Origin: Tribonema minus
Taxonomy: Eukaryota > Sar > Xanthophyceae > Tribonematales > Tribonemataceae
Length of the DNA: 64,000 nt
Assembly (NCBI GenBank): GCA_017506865.1
Contig: JAFCMP010000157.1
Span: 558,001-622,000, forward strand
Reading direction: 5' to 3'
Both the position numbers and the translations under genes were made by a program. Each line of letters opens with the position of its first letter. Position 1 is the stretch's first letter. The notes beneath the pieces were generated by a model, which was not told where the DNA came from, did not search any database, and saw only the letters and a program-made list of their open reading frames with translations. Below are positions 44,327-55,976 of this stretch, one piece after another.

Positions 44327-46970
44327 TTAAGGCCTGGCGGTGCTGAAGCTGAAGCGTTCGTAAGCAGGCACCAGCCCCCTCACGGGGGCCCACACGGCTG
44401 GCTCTGAGTCAGACTCTGAGGTTAAACGCTTGCCACCAGACATGCCATGGACTCTATTGGGAGTATATGCGGGGGGGGCGTGCTGATATGCGCATGCGTG
44501 GGGGGGTAGGGGGGGGCCCGGGTAGGCCAGGTACCAGATGCTCAGAAGGCAGCCGAATGCGCACCACTTGCTGCCCCAGGTTTCCTGATAGGTGAAGGCC
44601 GCGGCTAGGGTGGCCAATATGAAAATGAGCTCTGGCAGTCTGCCTGCAAAAAAGTAGCCGACAACTTATGGGTGACATGCCTTGGTGTTGGGGGCTGAAG
44701 CAGAAAATGGTCAACTTGGCGGTGTCTGCGAGAATTTTCTCGCAAATCTACGGAGCAGCAGGGGTCAGCGCTGCATAAAATGAATTTGCCTCATGATGCT
44801 TGCAAGCCTATAGTTATCACGGCAGCACCTGCAGGGCTTTGAAACGATCCCACATCGCTGAAGCGTGCAGTCAAAGTTTGATACCTTAAGGCCAAGCATC
44901 ATGTGTAGTCCCAACATGTTATAGAAGTACGTCAAAGCAGAAATTTCCCTCTGCCAGTGCTGACAATATGGTGACTCTGTTTTTACCATTATTGAGCTCT
45001 AAACACTGTGCACACACTCGGCAGCATGTGGCACATCTTTGGGTAGCAAGAGCTCTTGTTATCACACAGGCGCCGATCCGGGTGAACGTACACTGAGCAT
45101 TTTTTGTTCCACCTATTACGCTGCAGGGCAACACTGCAACGGCTGCCTGTTGGAGCATATGGCAGTCACAGGCTCGTTGCCGTTGGCACATTTAACGGCT
45201 ACGGCAGTTACACTTGCCTGTACACAGACCACAACTTGAATACATTCACATCTAGCAGCATACGACTGCCAGTGACGGCGTTCTTCTGTTGCATAGGTCA
45301 CCTTAATGTCTGCCTCTGTTGGTGTGAAGCAAACCATCTGTTGACTCAGAGCAGCAGCTCTCTACGTTGCAACGTTGTGATTTTTTTACAGGCACTGCAG
45401 AAAGTCCTCAACGTGAACATTTGTGAAAATTCCTGGGTGTGCACAACTTGCCAGTGGACCTTACTAAAGCAGGATACCTGAGGCCAGCATTGGTGGAGCC
45501 ACCATGGTCATGTAGTAGAAGAAACCATATCCCGGTATGGTGCGGCCAGCCCACAGAGGGCTTCCGAAGTCCAGTTGCGAGGCTGTGGAGCAACGGCAAT
45601 TGGCCACATAGTGGAACCACGCTGCTGGCGTCCATGTGGCAGACGTTCCTGCACAGTTGAAAAGGAATGGGCCGCCCCTCAGACTGTGAGTCAAGAGGTT
45701 GGAGAGTGCACACTTCATTGTATGTTGAAGTTGGGCCTGCTGAGCACTGCCTTTCTGGTTCTCAGTGATCACTCTCAGCAAGGCATCTGTGCTTGGCCGC
45801 GAGGCTTGTGACTTGCTGATCGGGTCGTGTAATTGTCCATCTCCGGCCCGGTGCCACAGTGTGAGCCATATGCTCTCAAAGTCAAACGATCTGATACAAC
45901 AACAGCGGTCACATGGTCAAGCAGTCACGGTGGAATACAATGCAACAACTTTTGCAGACAGTATCTTATTGAATAAGGTTGTGTAGACCTGTTGACATGT
46001 GCGCAGTAGCAGCAGCAGCAGCTGTTGCATGCACAGCTTGACCATGCCTGTATTCACGTGAGCATGAAGAACTTGAAGCTGCGGCTGTGCAGTTTGTAGC
46101 ACTAGATGGTAGTGTGCCCAAAACACATACTTCTTGAAGTTTTGACTTCACGTACTTCTACAACAATGACGTTTGTCGCGCTGCTGACGACCGCTGCGTG
46201 TGAACCAGTATAATAGTATAGCAGACAGGTGGTGCTTTCCAGGCGACCTGGCATATGGCCACCTCCTGACAAAAGTTTGCAAATCCTACCATGATGTTGT
46301 TTTCTTGACTCTCACACTGTGCTTTATCTTAGTCAGCCAAAAGCACAGTGTTTTGCACACGGCTCTCTGCATGTACGCTATTCATGAATGCTTGTGTTGC
46401 ATCCTGATATCATACATATGTGTCACTATGCAGTGCATGCACATGCAGACCACAGAAGCCACACCTAAGAAACGCGAAGTGTCAATGCCACACCTGAGGA
46501 ACGCGACGTGTCAGTGCTACATCTCTTTCCAACACAAAGGCCAGGCCCCTCAAGCGGTACAGATCTGTCGTGTGCAGCACATTGCGAGCATCTTGAAGTG
46601 TGCATCACCGGCCTGGACTTGCCTGCGACGACGTGCGCCAGCTGGCCGATGACAGCGCCACATACCAGTAGTACGCAACTGGTGGCTAGCTGACTGAACC
46701 TCAGCTCCAGCTGCCGCCCTACCAGCTGTGCGCGTAGCGCGATGGGCAGAAACAGGGGCGTGGTGTCCTGTTGCTGAGGCTGCAGGTCCCGTCCGGATCT
46801 ATGTCCATACCATCCCACCACAACACCGCATCTGCGAACTGCATGATGCCAAGCAGACATAGTGCCACTGCGTTGGCCCTGTCCCAACGGATGTTGCGGT
46901 GGGCCAGGTAGCCAGCCGCGGCATACGTCGCAACCCCGAAGGCCAACGACGCTTTCAAACTCCAGCACAT
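44327..46970 (-). pseudogene. Left copy of the MCWS membrane-protein gene, frameshifted
   Basis: The exons correspond to those of the right copy: about 46970-46608, 45683-45478 (same 206-nt length) and 44643-44327. It starts MCWSLKASLAFGVATYA and is nearly identical to the right copy to DGTCS. A single missing base near 46770 then shifts the frame (33 bases against 34 between conserved anchors), and the LPIALRAQLVGRQLELRF stretch continues in another frame. The exon 1 donor is also damaged (GGTGATGC against GTGAGC). The middle and last exons remain open and differ mainly at silent sites. I therefore read it as a recently inactivated duplicate, unless the lost base is a sequencing error. Confidence 0.65.
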
Positions 46971-47054
46971 GCTGCTTCCTCCTTGCTGAAAGGCGGGCCA
47001 GCGGATCGCGTGTCTGATCGCTGTTGCTGTTGCTGCTGCTGCTGCTGCTGCTTT

Positions 47055-47088
<34 letters not shown>

Positions 47089-48446
47089 ACTACCGCTGCT
47101 GCTACTACTGCACACGGGCACGCCCCACGTTTTCCGCTTTCAACGTTGAAGTTGAAGTTCACCGATTCTTAACGTTGAAGTTTGACGAAAGAAAAGCTGT
47201 AGTTTGAAGTTCCTGCAAATTGTGTGGATGTCCGTTGATCATTGCATTGGACGCATCACATATCTTGACGTAGGCCACTGGCACATAGGCGGCCAAGGCA
47301 TATGCTGCGACACCGCACATTTCAGTTGGCTGATGCATCAGTGTCATGCATTATCAGGTGAGCAACTTCATGCTGTTGCAGTAGAAATAATTCACTGACA
47401 AGAACACTTGAAGGCCCACACCGCGGTCACGTGCTGCTGAACTGACATTCAGTCAGTCCACTAGCACTCCAATGCTTGAACCGCCAGCATTTGACGTCAA
47501 CATGTATGCCACAAACTATACAGTACCTGCCGTTGTCATCCTTGAACATTTAGCGACATTCGCCTACTCCGAGTCAGTGCAGATGGCAATGGCGGCAGTG
47601 CAGGCATGCGTGCAGCAGCAGAGCCGACCACAGGGAGGCAATTGTTGAATTGTCATTGGCCCGCAGGAGATACATATGCTTTTCAGCTTTGTGCTATCGT
47701 GTATGTGACACTGTGTGTGTGTGTCTTCTGTGACACTGAAGTTGTCGAAAACTACTCCAGGACCTTTTCAAAGCTGCTCTACACCACTCAGTCTGATGTT
47801 CTAACAACTACTCCAGAGTAGATGCACACCATCGTGCACAGGATGCATTTATCTCACTGTGCATGGCATGATAGTATATGGTATGTATCAGCAACTCGTG
47901 TCATCTTCTTTCAGCTTATGCAGCAGTGGCACTGGTCAGCCTGCTGCTAAAAAGACCGGTTGCAACCTCTGGATTCATGCTCGTGTCCTTGCACTGGCTG
48001 TCATGAGGCAGAGGATTGCTGAGCTCAGCGGCTCTCAGGACAGCTGCCGGGGTTGCAACTACTCTATTCTGCTTCCCCGATCGATCTGAGATGCCCTGTT
48101 GCGAATTTACGACGCCTGTGTTGAGAGGCACAGTTGTGAGCTCGGTGTCTGCTGTCAGAACCAACAAAATGGCAGCAGCTCATCCTTGTTACTGCAGCGT
48201 GGTAGCGGCTCGTGAGATTGCAACAGCGCTCTCGCGTACGTGCCCTTTGCAGCTGCTTGCTGCTGTGCCAGCTACAAACCACCTGTAATTTGAACATGCT
48301 GGTTCAAGACTGGCGCCTTTAGCGCGGTGGTAGCATCTGCCGGTGACTTCATGCTTAGCACTGCTGCTTGCAGTTGCTGATGTGCTCTCAAAGACTCTGA
48401 GTTGGACTCAACGGCCATTGGATCACTGCCAATGCCTCAGCACCTC
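46971..48446. other. Spacer between the two genes of the left unit
   Basis: No gene seen. CTG/CAG trinucleotide runs upstream of the start codon (47025-47110) are matched in the right unit at 52766-52812. A cluster of TTGAAGTT/AACTTCAA motifs lies at 47143-47185 and is matched at 52840-52886. Confidence 0.5.
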
Positions 48447-49261
48447 TCAACCAACATCTGGGGCAGCCAATACCTGGCTCTCAAGATCATACAGCAGAAT
48501 TGTGTGGATGCTGTCGCTACTGCCGCCACCATTAGCTCAAAACGGATCTCGTTGCGCAACACCGACTACTGCGGCTGTGTCAGCGTCAACAAGGTTTCTT
48601 GCACTGCCGCTGCTGCTGCCGCCACTACAATCACCACTAGCACCCGCACCAACTTTGCGACCAACAACGCCCAGCAACACCAAAGTCGGCAGCAGCGCTG
48701 CCAGCAACAACAGCAGCCACTGTAACAGAAGCGGTACAGCTTTCCGGCAATGGTGCGCACGTCACTGCTACGGCTGACGTCCCCCCCAGCTTCGCTGCCG
48801 GCGTGACACGTGCGCCGCCACCGCCGCCGCCGCTTGCCCTCTTCACTACCGCCGCCGCTGCCGCCGCCACCCGCAGCCGCCGCTGCCGCTGCCGCCGCCT
48901 GCTGCCACCGCCGCGCCTCAGGCTTGCGCGCGCGCTCCGCCGCCGTCTCCTCTGACCGAAAGCGCGCCTCAAAATCAGCGTACGCACGCGCGATCCCCGC
49001 CTCAATGTGCCTCAGCAGCTGCCGTCGCCGCGCCTTCACCCACCGCCGCCGCGCCACTGGGTTCGCCGCCGCCGCTGCCGCCGCTGCGGGCCCGCCGCCG
49101 CTGCCGCCGCCGCCGGGCCGCCGTTCACGCGGTACGCCGCCGCCGCGCAGATGGTTGCAGCGGCGGCGGACAGCAGGGTGAGGGTCACGCGCAGCGCGTG
49201 CGACGCCGCAGGTAGAGTGGAGACGGTGATCATCGTCACGAAGGCGGCGAGCGATGCTGCG
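48447..49261 (-). pseudogene. Left copy of the Ala-rich coiled-coil gene, truncated and frameshifted
   Basis: Segments matching the right copy are spread over different minus frames. ASLAAFVTMITVSTLPAASH lies in one frame at 49116-49260. RRRWVKARRRQLLRHIEAG and RFRSEETAAERARK lie in a second around 48920-49070. VTPAAKLGGTSAVAVTCAP lies in a third near 48770-48810. The last stretch ends with PDVG and a stop at 48447, as in the right copy. The acceptor and N-terminal coiled coil are absent because the duplication boundary falls inside the exon. Confidence 0.65.
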
Positions 49262-50115
49262 GCGCGGGGCATGTGGTTGGTGGAAGCAGCGATGTTTGTG
49301 GACAAGGCGAGCTGTAGCTATAGCTGTAGCCGGCAGATGGTACAAATCAACAGATGCTGCTGCGGTGATGGTTACGAGCAGTCACTGCAGTGTTGTTGAC
49401 CAACAAGGTGAGCTAGCCCGCAGATAGTACGATGCTTCTTTGGTGGAGGTCATGTTGTTGAACAACATCATGTTGCACTGCGACCACCACAGTGGGCTAT
49501 TCTGCCACTGGCAGTAAGACCTGCATGAAATGGGGGGGGCACTTCCTTGCAGGAAAAGCTGCCATATTGTTTGAGCATGATGTTGACAGGCCAGCAGCGA
49601 GGATGGCATGATGATCACTCAGCAATGCAAAACATGCAAAAATCATCATGGGGGTGCGATATTGTATCATATGTTGAACGCATGATGTAGTCCATTGACG
49701 TTACTAATAGACGTGTACCTCTATCTATTCACAAGACACCAACGGGGCTGCGGATCACAGCGCAGTACCGCAAGCATATGGCACAATGTCCTGTCTATAG
49801 ACAGCTGTTGTTGGCCATTTTGTCATGTGAACATAGGCACCTTCAGCAATTCACGATCCTAGCACCGTGCACGACCTCAGCAAGTACCTCTTCTAATTTG
49901 CTGGTACTGTGTAGCCAGTGCCACTGTGTACAGCAGCGGATGCATGTGCACCGCGACATCGTGCAGAAGTTTACATACATACAGAACGTCCAAGCATTAC
50001 TTAGTTGCTCTATGGAGAGTCCGACTACCAATCGGCAATTCTTGCACTTTGCACGAGTGCTCCTGATCTCGGCTAGAAGCAGTACCACCATCTTCTGGCA
50101 TGGACTTCTTACTAC

Positions 50116-52718
50116 TTAATGCCTGGCGGTGCTGAAGCTGAAGCGCTCGTAAGCACGCACCAGCCCCCTCACAGGGGCCCACAAGGCTGGCTCCAATTCC
50201 GATTCTGAGTCTGAATCTAAACGCTTGCCACCGCCCTTGTTCCATGTCCCGACATCAGACTCGCCATTGACTCCATTGGAAGAGTGCGCTTGGGGGGCGT
50301 GCTGATATGTGCGTGCGTGGGGGGGTAGAGGGGGGCCGGGGTAGGCCAAATACCAGATGCTCAGCAGGCAGCCGAATGCGCACCACTTGCTGCCCCACGT
50401 TTCCTGGTAGGTGAAGGCTACGGCCAGGGTGGCCACCAGCGCAATGAGCTCTGGCATTCTGCCTGCGAGAAAACAGCCGACAATATGTGGGTGACATGCG
50501 GGTGGTGGGGGCTGTTTCAGGAGAAAAATGATCAATTTGGCGGTGATTCAAAATCGAAAACATGCTTGCATATCTTTGGAGCAGCAGAGGGCAGCGGTGC
50601 ACAAGATGAGTCTTCTCATGATGCTTGCAAGCCAAAGGACAACTCCTGGCAGGGCTTTTCAAAAAGCCTACCACGTTTCGTACAAGAGTGCAGTCACAAT
50701 TTGCAACGCCAAGCATCATGCCACAGTGTGTTGTTCCAAAAATTGATTACTTCAAAGTAGTAACCCTCTCCTGACAGTGTGATGGTTCTATCGCTTATCA
50801 TCGTTGAGCTGTAAATATTGTGCACACACTTTCCAGCGTGTGGCACAGTGTCACTTTGGGTGGCAAGGGCTTTTGTTATCACTCAAGTGTCGGTTCGAGT
50901 AGATGCACAGTGGGCATCATTTGCGTCATGTATTACGCAGCAGGGTAAACTACTAACAGCTGATTAGAGCATATGGCAGTTACATGCTCGTTGCCATTTG
51001 GCGGCTACGGCAGTTACACTTGCCGGCACTTAGACCACATACATTCACTTCTAGGAGCATACGACTGGCGCCGTTCTTCTGTTGCGTAGGTCACCTTAGT
51101 ATCTGCCTCTGTCGGTGTGAAGCAACATGCTAGTGACTCAGAGCAGCAGCTCTCTACATTGCCATGCAGTGATTTGCAGGCACTGCATGCGGGAATTCCA
51201 TCACATCATCAACATGTGTGAAAATCCATGGGGGTGCGCAACTTGCAAGTAGACCTCACAAGAGCAGGATACCTGAGGCCAGCATTGGCGGAGCCACCAT
51301 GGTCATATAGTAGAAGAAACCATATCCCGGTATGGTGCGGCCAGCCCACAGAGGGCTGCCGAAGTCCAGTTGCGAGGGAGTGGAGCAACGGCCATTGGCC
51401 ACATAGTGGAACCACGCTGCCGGCGTCCATGTTGCAGACGTTCCTGCACAGTTAAAGAGAAATGGGCCCTCAGACTCACTGGCAGACTTTGAGTCAGATA
51501 GGTCTGATAGCACACATGTGCGTGCATGTTGAGGTGAAGTCTTGCTGAGTATGTCTGTTGCATCATCCTGGTTCCCAATGATATTTCCTAGCGATGCATG
51601 TGTCCTAGCCGCGGGGCTTGTGTCTTATTGCTTGGGGGGCGTGGTTGTCCCCATGTGATGTGGTGGTGAGCTGTATGCTCTCAAGGTCCAGTGATCCGAT
51701 GCAATACGATCAGTCACATGGTGTTGTAAGGCACTCACGGTGGATTTCAATAGTAGCAAAACGTGCAACGACTGTTACTGAACATGCAGTTGTGTAGACT
51801 TGTCGACTCGACACAGTAGCAGCAGCAGCAGTAGCAGCAGCTGTTGTACAGCTTGACCATGCCTCTGGTCACCTGAGGCATGAAGTTGCTGCGGCGGCGC
51901 AGATTTGTAGCACTGTATGATGGTGTGTGATCAAAACACATACCAAACAACTTCACGTACCAACACGACGTTGTGGCGCTGCTGACACCGCTGCCGACAA
52001 CTAGTAGCAGACAGTTGGTGCTTTCCTGGCGAAATGGCATATGGCCACCCTGCTGAAAAGGCTTTGCAAAACCTACCAAGTAGCTCCTGGCTCTCACGCT
52101 GTGCTGTATTCTTAAAAGCGGTGCACATGTTGTGCACTCGGCTCTCTGCGTATACGCTATTCATGGACGCTCGTCTTGCATCTTTTATGTGTCACTGAGC
52201 ATGCACACGCACCCCAAATAAACAAGCCGCACCTAAGCGCCACAAAATGTCAGTGATCCAGCTCGTATAAAGGCCTTTAAGGCCGGGCCCCTCAAGCAGT
52301 ACAGACCTGTCGTGTGCAGCACATGGGCTCATGGCGTGCATCTTGAAGCTCACACCGGCCAGGACTTGCCTGCGACGACGTGCGCCAGCTGGCCGATGAC
52401 AGCGCCACATGCTAGTAGGAGGCAGCTGGTGGATAACTGACTGAACCTCAGCTCTAGCTGCCGCCCTGCCAGCTGTGCGCGTAGCGCGATGGGCAGAAAG
52501 AAGGCCGTGGTGATCCAGTTGGCGATGCTGCAAGTCCCGTCCGGAGCCGAATCCATACCATCCCACCACAACACCGCGTCTGCGAACTGTATACTGCCGA
52601 TCAACCAAAGTGTCACTGCATTAGCCCTGTCCCAACGGATGTTGCGATGGGCCAGGTAGCCAGCCGCGGCATACGTCGCAACCCCGAAGGCCAACGACGC
52701 TTTCAAACTCCAGCACAT
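50116..52718 (-). CDS. Three-exon multi-pass membrane protein of the MCWS type (DUF5765-like), intact copy
   Basis: The exons are 52718-52354, 51478-51273 and 50462-50116 (TAA), with phases 2 and 1, encoding 305 residues. It begins MCWSLKASLAFGVATYAAAG and has about six hydrophobic segments, including ALRAQLAGRQLE-flanked helices, FFYYMTMVAPPMLAS and IALVATLAVAFTY. It ends with a disordered acidic tail (RLDSDSESELEP) and WAPVRGLVRAYERFSFSTAR. The reading frame of the middle exon was fixed by comparison with the left copy. The chosen frame shows two amino-acid changes, the alternative six, and only it gives a membrane-compatible FHYVANGRCS...GYGFFYY segment. Short membrane proteins starting MCW with conserved early Ser/Trp residues occur in algae and algal viruses, with no known function that I can name. 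The family assignment is from memory of the pattern and is tentative. Confidence 0.75.
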
Positions 52719-54216
52719 GATGCTTCTCCCGTGCTGAAAGGCGGACCGGTGGATCGCGTGCTTAAGTGCTGCTGCTGATGCTGCTGCTGCTGCTGCTGCT
52801 GCTGATGCTGCTGCCTGCTTCACCTCACCCGTTTTCCCGCACGTTGAAGTTCAACTTGAAGTTCACCGACTCTTCAACGTTGAAGTTTGACGAGGAGGGG
52901 TAGCGTTTAAACAGTTTGGATCGTCGGCTTAAAGTGCTTTGCTCTACTGCCCGTAATCGGTTTAACTGACTTTGGTACTGAGTAATGCATCATGATCTAC
53001 GCCCTGATTACTGCTCTAATTTCCTGCGACTGTATGAAGTCCACTACACATTTTGTGATGCCCACCTCAACTGAGATCACATACCTTGACCTAGGCCACT
53101 GGCAGGTAGCCGGCTACGGCATAGTATGTTGCGACACCGCCCATTTTTCAGCTGCCTGATGCACCAGTGTCATGCATCATTAGGTGAACAACTTCATGCT
53201 CAGAAATGATTCAGAGACAAGAACACTTCAAGGCGCACACCGCGGTCACGTGCTGCTGGACTGTATTGCAGACAATCCACTAGCACTCCAATGCTTCAGT
53301 TGTCAGCATTGGCGTCAACATGTATGCAACAAACCATACTATCTGCCATTGTTATCCTTCAAGATTCAGCGACATTCGCATACCCTGTGCAGAGGGCGAT
53401 GGCAGCAGTGCAGGCATGCGCGCAGCAGCGCAGCTGACAAGAGGGAGGCAATTGTTAACTGTCTCTGGCCCACAGGCAACATGAATGTAGCAGTCAGCTT
53501 CGTGCTATGCTGCTCTAAAATACTGACTTTATTGAAAAACCCTTTTCGAAAGTTGATGCACGCCATCGTGCGCAGGACGCCTTTTACCTCACTGTACGTG
53601 GCACTCTAGTACACCGCATGTATCTGCAGCGCTCAGCAACTTGTGTCATCGTTTTTCAACATCTGTACGCAGCCCTGGCACAACTCAGAAAGCTGCTCAG
53701 AAAGGCCGCTTGCGGCTTCTGGTTTCATGCTCACGGCCCTGCACTGTACTAAAGTGGCGGTCAAGAGGCTGAGGATTGCTGATTGCTGAGCTCATCGGCT
53801 CTTGGGACAGAAGCTGCCGAGGCTGCTACTGCAATCTACTGCTTCCCCGATCAGTCTGAGATGCCACTTGCAACCTTGCGACGCCTGAGTTGAGATGCAC
53901 GATGCTATTGGTGAGCGCAGTGCCTATTGTCAGACCAAGGCGGCAGCGGCTCACCGCAGCATGGCAGTGGTTCGTGAAGTTGCAATAGCGCTCTGGCGTA
54001 TGTGCCCTTTGCCGCCGACTGCTTGCTGCTGCTTTAGCTACAAGCCAGCTCTACCTCAAATCAACCGGGTCAAGACTGCTGCCACAGCGCGGCGGTGACA
54101 GCTGCCACTGCCCTTCATGCTGAGCACTGTTGCAGGATGCTGTGGTAGCTCCCAAAGACTCTGAGAGGGACTTCTTGACAGCTGATGATGCGTTGCTGGG
54201 AAGGTCCTGGTGCCCC
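52719..54216. other. Spacer between the two genes of the right unit
   Basis: No gene seen. It is the counterpart of 46971-48446. Conserved islands with the left unit include CGTTGAAGTTCAACTTGAAG near 52840 and CACCGCGGTCACGTGCTGCT near 53238. Confidence 0.5.
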
Positions 54217-55125
54217 TCAACCAACATCTGCGGCCGCCAACGCCTGACTCTCAAGATCACACAGCATTGTCGTGTGGATGCTGTCGCTGCCGCCGCCGGC
54301 ATTCACAAAACTGGCATCTCGTTGCACAGCACTGCCTTCTGCAAATGTCTTCGTGTCGATAGGGTTGCTATAATTGCTGCTGCTGCTGCCACCACCGTCA
54401 TCACCACCAGCACCCGCACTAACTTTACGACCAACACCCCCAGCACCACCAAAGTCGGCAGCAGCGCCGCCAGCAACGATAGCAGCCCCTGAACCAGGAC
54501 TGCTGCAGCTTTCAGGCGACGGTGCGCACGTCACTGCCACGGCTAAAGTTCCGCCAGGCTCCGCCGCCGGCGCGACACGCGCGCCGCCGCCGCTGCCCCT
54601 CTTCGCCGCCGTCGCCGCCGCCGCCGCTGCTGCTGCCGCCTGCTGCCGCCGCTGCGCCTTGCGCGCGCGCTGCGCCGCCGTCTCCTCCGACCGAAAGCGC
54701 GCCTCAAAATCAGCGTATGCACGCGCAATCCCCGCCTCCATGTCCCTCAGCAGCTGCCGCCGCCGCGCTTTCACCCACCGCCGCCGTGCCGCTGGGTCCG
54801 CCGCCGCCGCCGCCGCAGCAGCGGGCTCGCGTGCCGCCGCTGCTGCCGCTGCCGCCGCGGCGCCGTCCGCGCGGTGCGCCGCCGCCGCGCAAACGGCGGC
54901 GGCGGCGGCGGACAGCAGGGCGAGGGTTACGCGCAGCGCGTGCGGTGCCGCAGGGAGGGCGCTTATGGTGACCATCGTCGCGAAGGCGATGAGCGATGCT
55001 GCGCCGCAGCGGCGGCGGCGGCGCTGCGCACGTGCGTACGCGGCGGGCTCCTGCAGGCGCGCCGCGTGCGCGTTGCGGAGCGTCGCCGCTTGCGCTTCGA
55101 CCCTGGCCTGCGCTGCCGCCTTATC
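54217..55125 (-). CDS. Ala-rich coiled-coil protein with a hydrophobic hairpin, terminal exon
   Basis: A 909-nt exon starts after a CCGCCCCCTACAG acceptor (phase 0) and ends at TGA 54217. It opens with a coiled coil (DKAAAQARVEAQAATLRNAH), then RRRRR, and two hydrophobic segments, ASLIAFATMVTISALP and ALRVTLALLSAAAAAVCAAA. Next come a poly-Ala stretch, a basic helix (RRRWVKARRRQLLRDMEAG) with ARFRSEETAAQRARK, and a low-complexity C-terminus ending LESQALAAADVG. The frame is supported by protein-level conservation with the decayed left copy. The best upstream partner is exon 57423-57178, which ends in phase 0 within a coiled coil; that would give about 382 residues. I do not recognise the family. 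A 488-codon open frame on the opposite strand is a by-product of GC-rich repeats. Confidence 0.55.
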   Translation of the reverse strand, partial: DKAAAQARVEAQAATLRNAHAARLQEPAAYARAQRRRRRCGAASLIAFATMVTISALPAAPHALRVTLALLSAAAAAVCAAAAHRADGAAAAAAAAAAREPAAAAAAAADPAARRRWVKARRRQLLRDMEAGIARAYADFEARFRSEETAAQRARKAQRRQQAAAAAAAAATAAKRGSGGGARVAPAAEPGGTLAVAVTCAPSPESCSSPGSGAAIVAGGAAADFGGAGGVGRKVSAGAGGDDGGGSSSSNYSNPIDTKTFAEGSAVQRDASFVNAGGGSDSIHTTMLCDLESQALAAADVG

Positions 55126-55976
55126 CTGTAGGGGGCGGGGGCGGGCGATGCGCACGTCAGGGGTATGTATGCCAACACCAGATTACCGCAAACAGAAAGC
55201 GCCTGAGCATGAACTGCAGTACCACGTGTTTGGAAAAATACTTTCAACTCATCATGGTGACGTAGCGGAAGGGGGGGGCGTGATGGGACTGCAGCAGTAC
55301 ATTTCGCTAGCCAGTGTTGCAGAAACAGCAGACACTAGGGTCACTGTAGTCTTTGTGCCTCTTACATCACTATGTTGTGTATGCAGTCCGGTGGGTAGCA
55401 GTACAAGGTCATCTCCAGCATGCGTAGCGATTGCATGCTGCAGCAATCGGCACTCTGTGCCACCATATTGCAGGGCCATGCGGGCCACCACTGAGGCTGC
55501 ATATGTTGCCTTCAAGGGGGTCATTTACTTCACCAAAAAACTTCAGTACCAATGGGCGGCGATACTTCCGGCCAAAGGTTGGGGGTTGAGGCGCCCGCGC
55601 TGGCAAGAGCTCCTGCTGCCCTTTGACTCCAAAGTTGTGCGCCCAGATGTTGTCAATGCAACGCACACCGGTACTTGCACAATATGTGTTAAAAAAACAA
55701 CCCGTCTCAGTTCCTGTACGATACAACGCATCTCAGTACCGGTACGATACTGTCGTACTATGAGGAAATGCATCTCGGTACCGAGATGCGTTGCATCGAC
55801 AACACCTAGGCGCACAAAGTGGGCAAAGGTGTTGACATGACCTCATAATGACGCACCTTCAGGTGTATGCAAACACCAGACACCACGTACATAAGTACCT
55901 GAGCTGGAGTTGAACAACCGTGTACATGAACACAACTTCGACTCATCATGCCATAAAACACCACTTAAAGCATAGA
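55126..55976. other. Spacer or intron with one MITE-like element
   Basis: No coding exon is supported. It contains the inverted-repeat element at 55636-55819. If the coiled-coil exons splice as proposed, this is intron of that gene. Confidence 0.4.
55636..55819. mobile_element. MITE-like element, copy 1 (terminal inverted repeats ~35 bp)
   Basis: The left end TGTGCGCCCAGATGTTGTCA is the approximate inverse of the right end GACAACACCTAGGCGCACA. The inverted similarity continues inward to CAACGCA and TGCGTTG. The inner region holds a perfect palindrome, GCATCTCGGTACCGAGATGC. The element is flanked on both sides by AAGT, a possible 4-bp target duplication. A related copy with the same ends is at 61379-61552. 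Confidence 0.6.

Larger units (their letters stand above)
43445..49261. repeat. Tandem duplication, left unit (~5.8 kb)
   Basis: This is collinear with 49329-55003. Landmarks match with offsets of 5.74-5.88 kb: terminal exons 44643/50462, middle exons 45683/51478, start codons 46970/52718 and Ala-rich gene edges 49261/55003. Identity is high in exons and lower with indels between. Its right end lies inside an exon of the Ala-rich gene, so that gene lacks its N-terminal part here. Confidence 0.85.
49329..55003. repeat. Tandem duplication, right unit (~5.7 kb)
   Basis: Second unit of the direct duplication, carrying the intact copies of both genes. The start matches 43445 (CGGCAGATGGTA then ATCAxCAGATGCTGCT). 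The end matches 49261 within the Ala-rich gene exon. Confidence 0.85.

Noticed and set aside
54374-55840. 488-codon open frame on the plus strand
   Set aside because: It lies opposite the Ala-rich exon. It is open because of GC-rich repeats and lacks conserved readings in the paralogous unit; the minus frame is supported by an acceptor and by paralogue comparison.
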